From NCBI RefSeq assembly GCF_018130245.1, contig NZ_JAFCKP010000002.1, positions 124,001-188,000 of the forward strand: DNA of 64,000 nt. The letters run 5' to 3'. The position numbers were made by a program, and so were the translations under genes. The DNA comes from Bradyrhizobium sp. SZCCT0231 (GTDB lineage Bacteria > Pseudomonadota > Alphaproteobacteria > Rhizobiales > Xanthobacteraceae). The first letter of the stretch is position 1; each line of letters opens with the position of its first letter. Of the stretch, positions 25,521-32,581 are shown piece by piece. Below the pieces are notes generated by a model. The model made no database searches, was not told where the DNA came from, and was given only the letters and a program-made list of their open reading frames with translations.

Positions 25521-26792
25521 CTATCGTGATCCGGATTGGCTGACGCTTTGCGACAGCCCCAATCCCACGATCACCGAAAGACACAGGATTGCTGCCGGAC
25601 GCAGCAATCCGGGACCCGCAAAGCTCTGGACCAGCGCAAACAGAACACAGGCGGCGGCTGCCGCCGGAAAGAACGAGTCGCGTCCGCGCTGCAGAGCGCC
25701 CAAGAACAGGCGGACCAAAGCGATCAGGCTCACCGCGATCATGGCGACCAAGCCGATCCATCCCATCCCTGCAAACACGGAAGTCGCCGCCGAGGGCGCG
25801 GATAAAACGGCACCGGCATCGCTCTGATAGATCCTGCCCACCGCAGCAAAGGTCCCGGCGCCGGCACCGAACCAGCGTGTATCGGCCAACATGCGATCGA
25901 GGGCGGCCTTCGTCTCGGTCCCCGTCTCCGGAACGAGCCGCAGGAGGATCGGTCCGGAGCTCTTCTCGAACAGGAAGGTCAGCACGATCGCCGCGCCGAT
26001 CAGTGCTGCCACCGACAATGCGCCCGCGGCCAATGGCGACAGGTCAAGTCTGCGGATGACGAGGATCAGCAGGATCACCACGACCCCAAACGCCGCTGCG
26101 ATCGCGCCGTTCGTTCCGGAAAACCCAAAGATCGCGGCGGCGCTGACCACCGCCCCGACAAGACCGCAAAGGCCGATCGCGACCGAGCGGAGGACCGAGT
26201 GATGGGTTTCGGCCCGTTCAGCTGCAAGCTGCATGACCGCCAGATTGAGCATGAGGCCGAGGCCGGCCAAGGTCGTCGTGAGGTCATGGGGTACGCTTGC
26301 AGCAAGCGCCGGCGAGAGCCGATGCAGGTCCAACATCAAGGCGGAGACCGCGGTTACTCCGCTCAGCACGAACAGAACCAGCTCGGCACGGCCGCGGTTG
26401 CGGACCACCAGGATGGCGACGCCGAGCAACGAGATCGCGGCAAGCGCCAGCAGCAGCGCGTTCACCGTCAAGCCGATGTCGGCGGTGATCGGCCCGAGCG
26501 ACAGACCTCCGAGGACGTCGTGGGCGCTGGCCCAGATCGGATGCGCCCACCTCAGCGGAAGCGGGGCGAGCTGGGCCGCGATGCACAGCGGAATGGCAAT
26601 CAGGATCCAGCGGCCCCAGGAGGTCGCGCGAACATAGTGCTCGTAGTCGGCCTTTCGCGTGCTCAAGGCGGCCGCCAGCAGGCTTAGCGCTGCGGCCATC
26701 GTCCCGAGCTGCGCACCGAACGTGGCGCCGGCGATTTCGAGAGCGGAAGCGGAAACGATGGAGACGATGAGGGCAAAATAAGCGAGGGACAA
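25521..26792 (-). CDS. O-antigen ligase/Wzy-like membrane protein
   Basis: A 423-residue protein with about ten to twelve hydrophobic segments and a large loop at about 300-350. The loop sequence DTRWFGAGAGTFAAVGRIYQ matches the Wzy/WaaL signature seen in the protein at 30075 (DNPWFGTGMGTFQWAF). It should polymerise or ligate a lipid-linked glycan on the periplasmic side. The start is probably TTG at 26792; there is no ATG near the N-terminus. It is remote from the main polysaccharide locus by about 2 kb and lies next to the BTLCP and phosphatase genes. Confidence 0.72.
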   Translation of the reverse strand: MSLAYFALIVSIVSASALEIAGATFGAQLGTMAAALSLLAAALSTRKADYEHYVRATSWGRWILIAIPLCIAAQLAPLPLRWAHPIWASAHDVLGGLSLGPITADIGLTVNALLLALAAISLLGVAILVVRNRGRAELVLFVLSGVTAVSALMLDLHRLSPALAASVPHDLTTTLAGLGLMLNLAVMQLAAERAETHHSVLRSVAIGLCGLVGAVVSAAAIFGFSGTNGAIAAAFGVVVILLILVIRRLDLSPLAAGALSVAALIGAAIVLTFLFEKSSGPILLRLVPETGTETKAALDRMLADTRWFGAGAGTFAAVGRIYQSDAGAVLSAPSAATSVFAGMGWIGLVAMIAVSLIALVRLFLGALQRGRDSFFPAAAAACVLFALVQSFAGPGLLRPAAILCLSVIVGLGLSQSVSQSGSR

Positions 26793-26874
26793 ACGGCGCT
26801 CGAAGGGAATCCTGAAACGGTCAGGTCACCATACAAGCGGGCGGCGCGTTTTCAAACAGAGGCCTGCGTCACGA

Positions 26875-27150
26875 TCAGCGGGTGGCCTTGACCGGTCGAC
26901 CGAAGATGCGGGTGGCGCGTGCGGCGGCAAGGGCAAAGCGCGCCCCCGAACCGAAGAGGTAACCGCCCTGGAGGGCGATCGCGGCGAACACCGCAGCCTT
27001 CATGCCTTCAAGGAAGCCAAGGCTGGTCATCATGCTAACTGGCAGCATGGTGAGCACCAGTGCAAATGTGACCGGCAGGAGCACGAATACGCGAAAGCGT
27101 TGGCCCAGCACGGCACCTACCAAAAAGCTGAAAATCAAAAACGCGGTCAT
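26875..27150 (-). CDS. Small multi-span membrane protein
   Basis: A 91-residue protein with three hydrophobic segments: about 2-15 (TAFLIFSFLVGAVLG), 20-40 and 48-65. A basic C-terminus (ARATRIFGRPVKATR) is probably cytoplasmic. The ATG at 27150 has ggagag 8 nt upstream, which favours it over the GTG at 27159. It lies 82 bp after the O-antigen-ligase-like gene's start on the same strand, so it could precede it in one transcript. No family recognised; similar short membrane proteins accompany polysaccharide genes in relatives. Confidence 0.6.
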   Translation of the reverse strand: MTAFLIFSFLVGAVLGQRFRVFVLLPVTFALVLTMLPVSMMTSLGFLEGMKAAVFAAIALQGGYLFGSGARFALAAARATRIFGRPVKATR

Positions 27151-27226
27151 CCGAAACACTCTCCGTGCTTCGGACCCTAGGTTCCCCTCCCTAAAAAGAC
27201 CCTTAAGTTGTATGGCTAAATTTGGC

Positions 27227-27799
27227 CTATAGGCTGCAATTTGCCAGCAGTGAATTGTAGGCTTCCCGCAGCCCGTTCAGCGCTACCATACCCTTGATCT
27301 CGCTGTCGCCCTCCTTCACGACCACGGACAGCGAGGGCGTCGTCTGCCACTTGCCGGCGGCAAAGGCGGAGACCTCGTCGGGCAGGAGCACGGCTGCACC
27401 CGCGGCCGCCATGCTGGCGTCGAACGTCAGCGTGCCGCCGCCGCTCGCGGCGATGGTCACCTTGGGGTGGCTCCGGGGCGGGAAGGGCCGGATCAAGGCC
27501 ACCAGCACGTCGATCTTGCCCTTCGGTGCACACCGAACGATCAGCCCAGCGAAGTCCGGGTCGGACTGGGTGGTGTCCGCCGTCTTCATGATCGCGGCGA
27601 AGCTCTCGCCGTCCTTGGTCCCTTGCGTCCGGGTGAATTTCCAGACGGAGGAGGACGCAGGGGCGGCGACGGCAACGACCGTTGCTCCGCGACAGGACGC
27701 CCCCGCCATCCCAAGGCAGGGGATGGCAGGGCCCCACGTGCGATCAGAGGCGCCAAGGAGGGAACCCGCCAGCAGCGGGATCAGAAGGAGGCCAGACAA
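27227..27799 (-). CDS. Hypothetical exported protein
   Basis: A 190-residue protein with an N-terminal hydrophobic region (MSGLLLIPLLAGSLLGA) and a second Ala-rich stretch near 38-48. The body, from about residue 50, is a mixed alpha/beta domain (VWKFTRTQGTKDGESFAAIM, then DFAGLIVRCAPKGKIDVLVA) with three cysteines in all. The pattern resembles small periplasmic invasion-protein-like domains, in which CAPKGKIDV is a plausible core strand; that resemblance is weak. It diverges from the export gene of the polysaccharide locus across a 276-bp regulatory gap. Confidence 0.55.
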   Translation of the reverse strand: MSGLLLIPLLAGSLLGASDRTWGPAIPCLGMAGASCRGATVVAVAAPASSSVWKFTRTQGTKDGESFAAIMKTADTTQSDPDFAGLIVRCAPKGKIDVLVALIRPFPPRSHPKVTIAASGGGTLTFDASMAAAGAAVLLPDEVSAFAAGKWQTTPSLSVVVKEGDSEIKGMVALNGLREAYNSLLANCSL

Positions 27800-27955
27800 G
27801 GGGATTCCTGCTCTTAACGGGCCAAGCCTTAGCAGACGGCGGCGAGGCCAAGAAGCCTTGGGCTCGACACACCGATCCCTCGACTAGGGCGATTTGCTCT
27901 CGAACCGGGCACACGAAATACAACAAATGGTCACAAAGGGTTAAACTAGGCCCCA

Positions 27956-27982
27956 AACAGTGGCCTGCACGCAACAGTGGCC
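27956..27982. promoter_or_regulatory. Direct repeat upstream of export operon
   Basis: The 10-bp word aacagtggcc occurs at 27956-27965 and 27973-27982, spaced 17 bp apart. The first copy also forms aggcc/ggcct inverted arms (27948-27966). The gap lies between the divergent hypothetical gene and the export lipoprotein gene, so these are candidate operator sites for the polysaccharide operon. No regulator is identified. Confidence 0.4.
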
Positions 27983-28075
27983 AACGGATCGCTCCGTTAA
28001 CCACCGGCAACACTTGTCGCACCCACCCCTAGGCCGTACCAATTTACGTCAATTGGGGACCCTCGGGCGCGATTC

Positions 28076-29278
28076 ATGTCATCTATTGCCAAGACCTATG
28101 TGTTGAAGCTTGCGTTGCTGGCGATCGCTTTGGCGCTCGGAGCCTGTTCGACCAATCCCGGCTCGGGACCGCTGACGGACGACGTCAACAACAAGATCCA
28201 GACTGAAAACGCGCCGGCCTATGAGCTGGTGCCGCTCAATCCGGCCACCGTGAAGATCCTGCACACCCATGAGCCCAAGGGGCTCGCCGGCATGTTCACC
28301 GACCGCCGTCCGCCCGCCAGCATCGTGTTCGGCATCGGCGACGTCGTCAGCGTCACCATCTTCGAAGCCGCGGCAGGCGGTCTGTTCATCCCGGCGGAAG
28401 CCGGCGTCCGTCCGGGTAACTATGTGACCATCCCGGATCAGTCGGTCGACAATGACGGCTTCATCACCGTGCCCTATGCCGGCCAGATCAAGGCGGCGGG
28501 TCTGACGGCGGTCCAAATTCAGCGCGCGATCGTCGACAAGATCGGTAACCGCGCCATCGAGCCGCAGGCGGTCGTTGCGATGTCCTCGCAGCGGACCCAG
28601 CTCATCAGCGTGCTCGGCGAAGTCAACTCGCCGGCGCGTTATCCGGCGAGCGCGGCGGGTGCCAAGGATCGCGTGCTCGATGCGATTACCCGCGCCGGCG
28701 GCATCAAGGGCCAGGGCTTCGAGACCTGGGTCATGCTTGAGCGCGCGGGCAAGCGGGCGACCGTGCCGTTCGAAAATCTCGTGATGACCCCCGAGAACAA
28801 CGTCTATGTGCGTCCCGACGACAGCATCTACGTCTATCGCGAGCAGCAGAAGTTCCTGGCGTTCGGCGCCAGCGGCCAGAGCGGCGAGTTCAACTTCGAT
28901 GCCTGGCGCATCAACCTCGGCGAAGCCGTCGGCAAGGCTGGCGGCCTCTTGGATGGCCAGGCCGATCCGGCTGCCGTGTATCTCTATCGCCGCGAGCCGC
29001 GCGAGGTCGCAGCCCAGCTCGGCGTCGACGTGAGCAAGTACACGTCAGAGACGGTCCCGGTCATCTTCAACGTGAACTTCCGCGATCCCGGCGGCTTCTT
29101 CCTCGCCACCAAGGTCATGATGAAGAACGGCGATATCATCTATGTCTCGAACTCGCGCAATGTCGAAGTTACCAAGTTCCTCACCTACCTGCGTGTGATC
29201 ATGGCGACCGGCAGCGATGCCGTGAACCTCGCCAACGACGCGCTGATCTTCCGCAACAATGTCAAGCTGGCGCCGTAA
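28076..29278 (+). CDS. Polysaccharide export outer-membrane lipoprotein (Wza-like)
   Basis: A 400-residue lipoprotein of the outer-membrane polysaccharide export (OMA/Wza) family. The signal peptide ends in a lipobox, LGAC, with lipidated Cys near residue 24. The poly-export domain starts at about 85 (IVFGIGDVVSVTIFEAAAGG) and is followed by SLBB-type repeats (LISVLGEVNSPARYPASAAG, and FNFDAWRINLGEAVGKAGGL). It forms the channel through which the polysaccharide leaves the cell, together with the Wzc-like protein at 32582. It opens the exopolysaccharide locus and is followed by a strong terminator hairpin, so it may be its own transcription unit. Confidence 0.92.
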   Translation: MSSIAKTYVLKLALLAIALALGACSTNPGSGPLTDDVNNKIQTENAPAYELVPLNPATVKILHTHEPKGLAGMFTDRRPPASIVFGIGDVVSVTIFEAAAGGLFIPAEAGVRPGNYVTIPDQSVDNDGFITVPYAGQIKAAGLTAVQIQRAIVDKIGNRAIEPQAVVAMSSQRTQLISVLGEVNSPARYPASAAGAKDRVLDAITRAGGIKGQGFETWVMLERAGKRATVPFENLVMTPENNVYVRPDDSIYVYREQQKFLAFGASGQSGEFNFDAWRINLGEAVGKAGGLLDGQADPAAVYLYRREPREVAAQLGVDVSKYTSETVPVIFNVNFRDPGGFFLATKVMMKNGDIIYVSNSRNVEVTKFLTYLRVIMATGSDAVNLANDALIFRNNVKLAP

Positions 29279-29304
29279 GACGCCGACTTGACCGACCAAA
29301 GACG

Positions 29305-29342
29305 ATGGCACCGGGGCTTTGTCCCGGTGCCATTTTCGTTTA
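29305..29342 (+). terminator. Intrinsic terminator after export gene
   Basis: A perfect 11-bp stem, atggcaccggg (29305-29315) and cccggtgccat (29323-29333), with a 7-nt loop, followed by tttcgttta. It lies 27 bp after the export lipoprotein stop and is the clearest intrinsic terminator in this part of the window. Confidence 0.88.
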
Positions 29343-29448
29343 GCAATCGAAGCGGTTCTGCTGCGGCGACGAGCTCGGGATCTCGATCGGGCGCCACTCG
29401 GCACGGCGCGCCGGCCATCGGTCACCCCGCAGCATTGCAAGGGGCTTC

Positions 29449-30030
29449 ATGCGCTTTCGAACATCTTGCCGCCTTTTGGCTCTCGTCCCTCTCGCCTTCG
29501 GGCTCGCACCGGCCGGGACGGCTCTCGGCGCTGCCGCAGAGCTGGGCGTCCGCCACCGCATCGATGTGATGGTTTTTGCCGAGCCCGATGCTCCGATCTT
29601 GTCGCGCCTCAAGGGAGCCAAGGGCGAGCTGTCCTTCACCGTCCGCCTCTCGGCGAACTCCAAGGAGAGCAAGTTCTTCGGGATGCTGCGCCCGTCTTTC
29701 CCGGATATCGTCGTGCCCGATGGCCCGGGCAAACCCCTGGTGCAACAGACCAGGCTCTGGGAGGAGGATGTCTGCCATCAGCGCCGCGGCCTGCCGAAGG
29801 TCACCGTGACCCGGCTTGAGGGGCATTTTGCCGAAGGGGAGGGGCGGATCGAGATCTCCGCCTTCAACCGGCACATCGGCCTCCTGGTGCCGCCCGATGA
29901 ATTAACCCCCGGAATAAAACTCGATCAGGGGAGTGATGGCTTTGGACTATTCTATGCGTTCCGGGCGCAGACCCGGAACAGCCGCCTCAACGTGGATCTG
30001 AAGATCTATCCGATCGATTGCTTCCTCTAA
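29449..30030 (+). CDS. Hypothetical exported protein of the polysaccharide locus
   Basis: A 193-residue protein with a signal peptide (about 1-27, LVPLAFGLAPAGTALG). The mature domain is beta-rich with two cysteines (EDVCHQRR and YPIDCFL, the latter at the C-terminus), perhaps one disulfide. No catalytic motif is recognised. It begins after the export gene's terminator and ends 44 bp before the O-antigen ligase start, so it probably heads that transcript. Such unnamed periplasmic proteins are common at Wzx/Wzy loci. Confidence 0.65.
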   Translation: MRFRTSCRLLALVPLAFGLAPAGTALGAAAELGVRHRIDVMVFAEPDAPILSRLKGAKGELSFTVRLSANSKESKFFGMLRPSFPDIVVPDGPGKPLVQQTRLWEEDVCHQRRGLPKVTVTRLEGHFAEGEGRIEISAFNRHIGLLVPPDELTPGIKLDQGSDGFGLFYAFRAQTRNSRLNVDLKIYPIDCFL

Positions 30031-30074
30031 GCTCAAGCAAACCTCGCCCGAACAAAGCTCGCCGCAGAACGACG

Positions 30075-31577
30075 ATGCGCCTTTGGCCTCCCAACATGAT
30101 CTGGTCCAGGATTCGCTGGTCGTGGAGCCTGCCCGCGACCTTCATCCTGTTCTTCGTGGCGGCGGGCGCGCCGTTTCCGTTCGGCTCGACCAATGATCTG
30201 TCGATCGCGTTCTGGTGCCTGTGTCTCGGCATCGCGGTGATCTTCGCGCCGACGCGCGATTTGCGGGCGCCGCATCTGTGGCTGCTCGCCGGCATCGCCG
30301 TGATCGTCGCTGCTTACGCCTTCGTGCTGCATGAGCAGCTCTCCGACCATCCGTGGGTCGCGCCATTCCAGCCGATCTGGAAGCAGGCCTCGGATCTGCT
30401 CGGCGTGCCGATCGCCCCGTCCGCGTCGATCGTCAAGAACGAGGCGTTCTTCGCGCTCGGCGCGCCGCTCGCCAACATCCTCGCCATCGTGCTCGGCATC
30501 ACCATCGGCGCCGATCGGACGCGCGCGCGCCGCTTGCTGTGGGTGATCGCGATCTCGGGCGCGGCCTACGCGCTCTACGGCGTGCTCTCATTCCTGATCG
30601 AGCCGACCATGATCCTGTGGCGGGACAAGACGGCCTATCTCGGCAGCGTCACCGGCACCTTCATCAACCGCAATACGGCAGCGGCCTATTTCGGCTCCTG
30701 CGCGGTGATCTGGATGCTGCTGATCCTGGAGGACGTCCGCCGCCGCCTGCCGGAGCGGCATATCGAATGGCGGCGTCTGTCGCTCGACCTGCGCGCGATC
30801 CCGCCGAAACAAATCCTGCCGCAGCTAGGCTGCCTCTTGATCTGCCTGATGGCGATGTTCATGACGACCTCGCGCGCCGGCGTCGGCCTGTCGCTGCTCG
30901 CGATGATCGTCGCGTTCACACTCTTCCTCCGGAAGGATCTGCCGCCGCGCACCGGCATCTGGATCTCGCTCGGCTCCGGGCTTGCCGTCGCGCTCGGCCT
31001 CTTGCAGCTGCTCGGCGGCCGCGTCTCCAGCCGCTTCGACAGCCAGGGCCTGGTCGACGAGGGCCGCATCGAAGCCTGGAAATCGACGCTTCGGATCATC
31101 GCCGACAATCCCTGGTTCGGCACCGGCATGGGCACCTTCCAATGGGCCTTCCCGCCGTATCGCAGCCCCAACATCTCGATTCGCGGCGTCTGGGATGCGG
31201 CGCATTCGACGCCGCTGGAGCTTGCCTCCGAGGTAGGCATTCCCATGGCGCTGCTGGTGGCGCTCGGCTGGGCCGTCATGCTGCTCGTGCTGGCAAGGGG
31301 CGTGTTCGGACGGCGGCGCGATGCCATCATCCCGCTGGCCGCGGTGGCGACCGCGACGCTGTCGCTCTTGCATTCGTGCCTCGACTTCACGCTCCAGGTG
31401 CCCGGCTACAGCATTCCGTTCTTTGTGCTTTTCGGCGCGGGCCTGGCGCAATCCTTCCGCACCCAGGAGGGCCGCCCGACTGCGGAGGCGGGCGCCACCA
31501 GGGGGCGAGGCGAGCGCCGCATTTCAACCGCAGGCGCTGCCCCGCACGCGCTGCCCGAGCTTCATAAAAGTGTCTAG
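30075..31577 (+). CDS. O-antigen ligase/polymerase family membrane protein
   Basis: A 500-residue integral membrane protein with about eleven hydrophobic segments and a large periplasmic loop at about 330-400. The Wzy/WaaL signature is clear: GRIEAWKSTLRIIADNPWFG, then TGMGTFQWAFPPYRS, and the conserved histidine in AAHSTPLELASEVG. It joins lipid-linked glycan units in the periplasm. The ATG at 30075 starts a basic N-terminus; an upstream TTG at 30018 adds unrelated residues. The C-terminus has a basic, Gly/Arg-rich tail. A second candidate polymerase lies at 38358, so which one builds the main polymer is uncertain. Confidence 0.85.
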   Translation: MRLWPPNMIWSRIRWSWSLPATFILFFVAAGAPFPFGSTNDLSIAFWCLCLGIAVIFAPTRDLRAPHLWLLAGIAVIVAAYAFVLHEQLSDHPWVAPFQPIWKQASDLLGVPIAPSASIVKNEAFFALGAPLANILAIVLGITIGADRTRARRLLWVIAISGAAYALYGVLSFLIEPTMILWRDKTAYLGSVTGTFINRNTAAAYFGSCAVIWMLLILEDVRRRLPERHIEWRRLSLDLRAIPPKQILPQLGCLLICLMAMFMTTSRAGVGLSLLAMIVAFTLFLRKDLPPRTGIWISLGSGLAVALGLLQLLGGRVSSRFDSQGLVDEGRIEAWKSTLRIIADNPWFGTGMGTFQWAFPPYRSPNISIRGVWDAAHSTPLELASEVGIPMALLVALGWAVMLLVLARGVFGRRRDAIIPLAAVATATLSLLHSCLDFTLQVPGYSIPFFVLFGAGLAQSFRTQEGRPTAEAGATRGRGERRISTAGAAPHALPELHKSV

Positions 31578-31719
31578 ATTTGAAGCAGTTGCGCCGTTTA
31601 CGAAGTCTTTAGAATAAATGGACAGCCCTTTTCTCTTCGGCTAGGTTCCTGCAACTAGCACAGCCATTTGCCCGGGCCGAGGAAGCAATCGGGACAGCTG
31701 ATTTTTCGGAGGTCGATTT

Positions 31720-32334
31720 ATGAGCGTTATCAAGATTGCGCTTCGCATGGCTGCGGCCGCGGCCCTCGCCGCGACGATCAATTCGGCCGCCAGCGCCGCC
31801 ATTTACCCGCCGCAGCGCCAGCTGCCGGTCACCGTCATTTCCGACTTCAAGGCTTCGCCGAATAGTCTGCTGCAGCAGTATCCGACCGGCGGGCCGCAGC
31901 TGATCTCGCGCGTGCGCGACCTCGGCGCCTCCGATCCGACCACGCTCCCGGGCCTGATCGCGCTTCTGAAGGATTCCGCGACCACCACCGACCAAATGCG
32001 TGCGATCGTCGCCGGCCTTGCCCAAGTCGCCCGCATGGCCGCGCAGCAGGACCAGGCCTACGCCAATGAAATTCAATCCGCGATCGCCGGCACCGGCAAC
32101 CCCGACGTGATCGCTGCCTACCAGGCCGCGACCGGCGACGTCGCGATCGCCGCGACCGGCGGTGGCGCGGGCGGCGGCGGCACCGGCGCAGGCGGCCCGA
32201 CCGGCAACGGCTTCCCCACCGGCGGTGGTGGCGGCGGTGTCGTCGTGTTTGGCAACAACACGACGGGCAATAACGCACCCAATACCGGCAACGGCGGCGT
32301 TGTTGGCAGCACGAACAGCGTCAGTCCGCGCTGA
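31720..32334 (+). CDS. Exported Gly-rich hypothetical protein
   Basis: A 204-residue protein with a signal peptide (about 1-27, ending SAASAA). A helical domain (about 45-135) contains LISRVRDLGASDPTTLPGLI and MRAIVAGLAQVARMAAQQDQ. A low-complexity tail from about 147 is rich in Gly, Thr and Asn (GGGAGGGGTGAGGPTG) and probably disordered. The ATG at 31720 is preceded by cggagg at good spacing. It sits between the ligase and the Wzc-like kinase genes and is followed by a terminator hairpin. No domain recognised; perhaps a structural component near the export machinery. Confidence 0.7.
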   Translation: MSVIKIALRMAAAAALAATINSAASAAIYPPQRQLPVTVISDFKASPNSLLQQYPTGGPQLISRVRDLGASDPTTLPGLIALLKDSATTTDQMRAIVAGLAQVARMAAQQDQAYANEIQSAIAGTGNPDVIAAYQAATGDVAIAATGGGAGGGGTGAGGPTGNGFPTGGGGGGVVVFGNNTTGNNAPNTGNGGVVGSTNSVSPR

Positions 32335-32374
32335 GCGGAGCCGGCCAAGCGGCCGGCCGATGAGATCTCACGGC

Positions 32375-32406
32375 AGCGGCGCCAGCGGGCGCCGCTTTGC
32401 TTTTGC
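32375..32406 (+). terminator. Intrinsic terminator before the Wzc-like gene
   Basis: A 9-bp stem, agcggcgcc (32375-32383) and ggcgccgct (32388-32396), with a 4-nt loop, followed by ttgctttt. A second GC-rich hairpin (gccggcc / ggccggc) precedes it. It ends the transcript of the Gly-rich protein, implying a separate promoter for the gene at 32582. Confidence 0.72.
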
Positions 32407-32581
32407 GCCGTTAAGCTTCAAGCAAGAATCGCGCAAGCTGCGTTGCGCGCTGCATCGGCCGCGTTCAATTGCAGGCAGGGTTGTGTTAGTGTTGCGCGCA
32501 GCGCGGGCTTTGGCATCCGGTTTGCTCCGGACGCAACGTCAATCCTTAAACGACACATCGATCCATTTCAGGAATTGCTAG

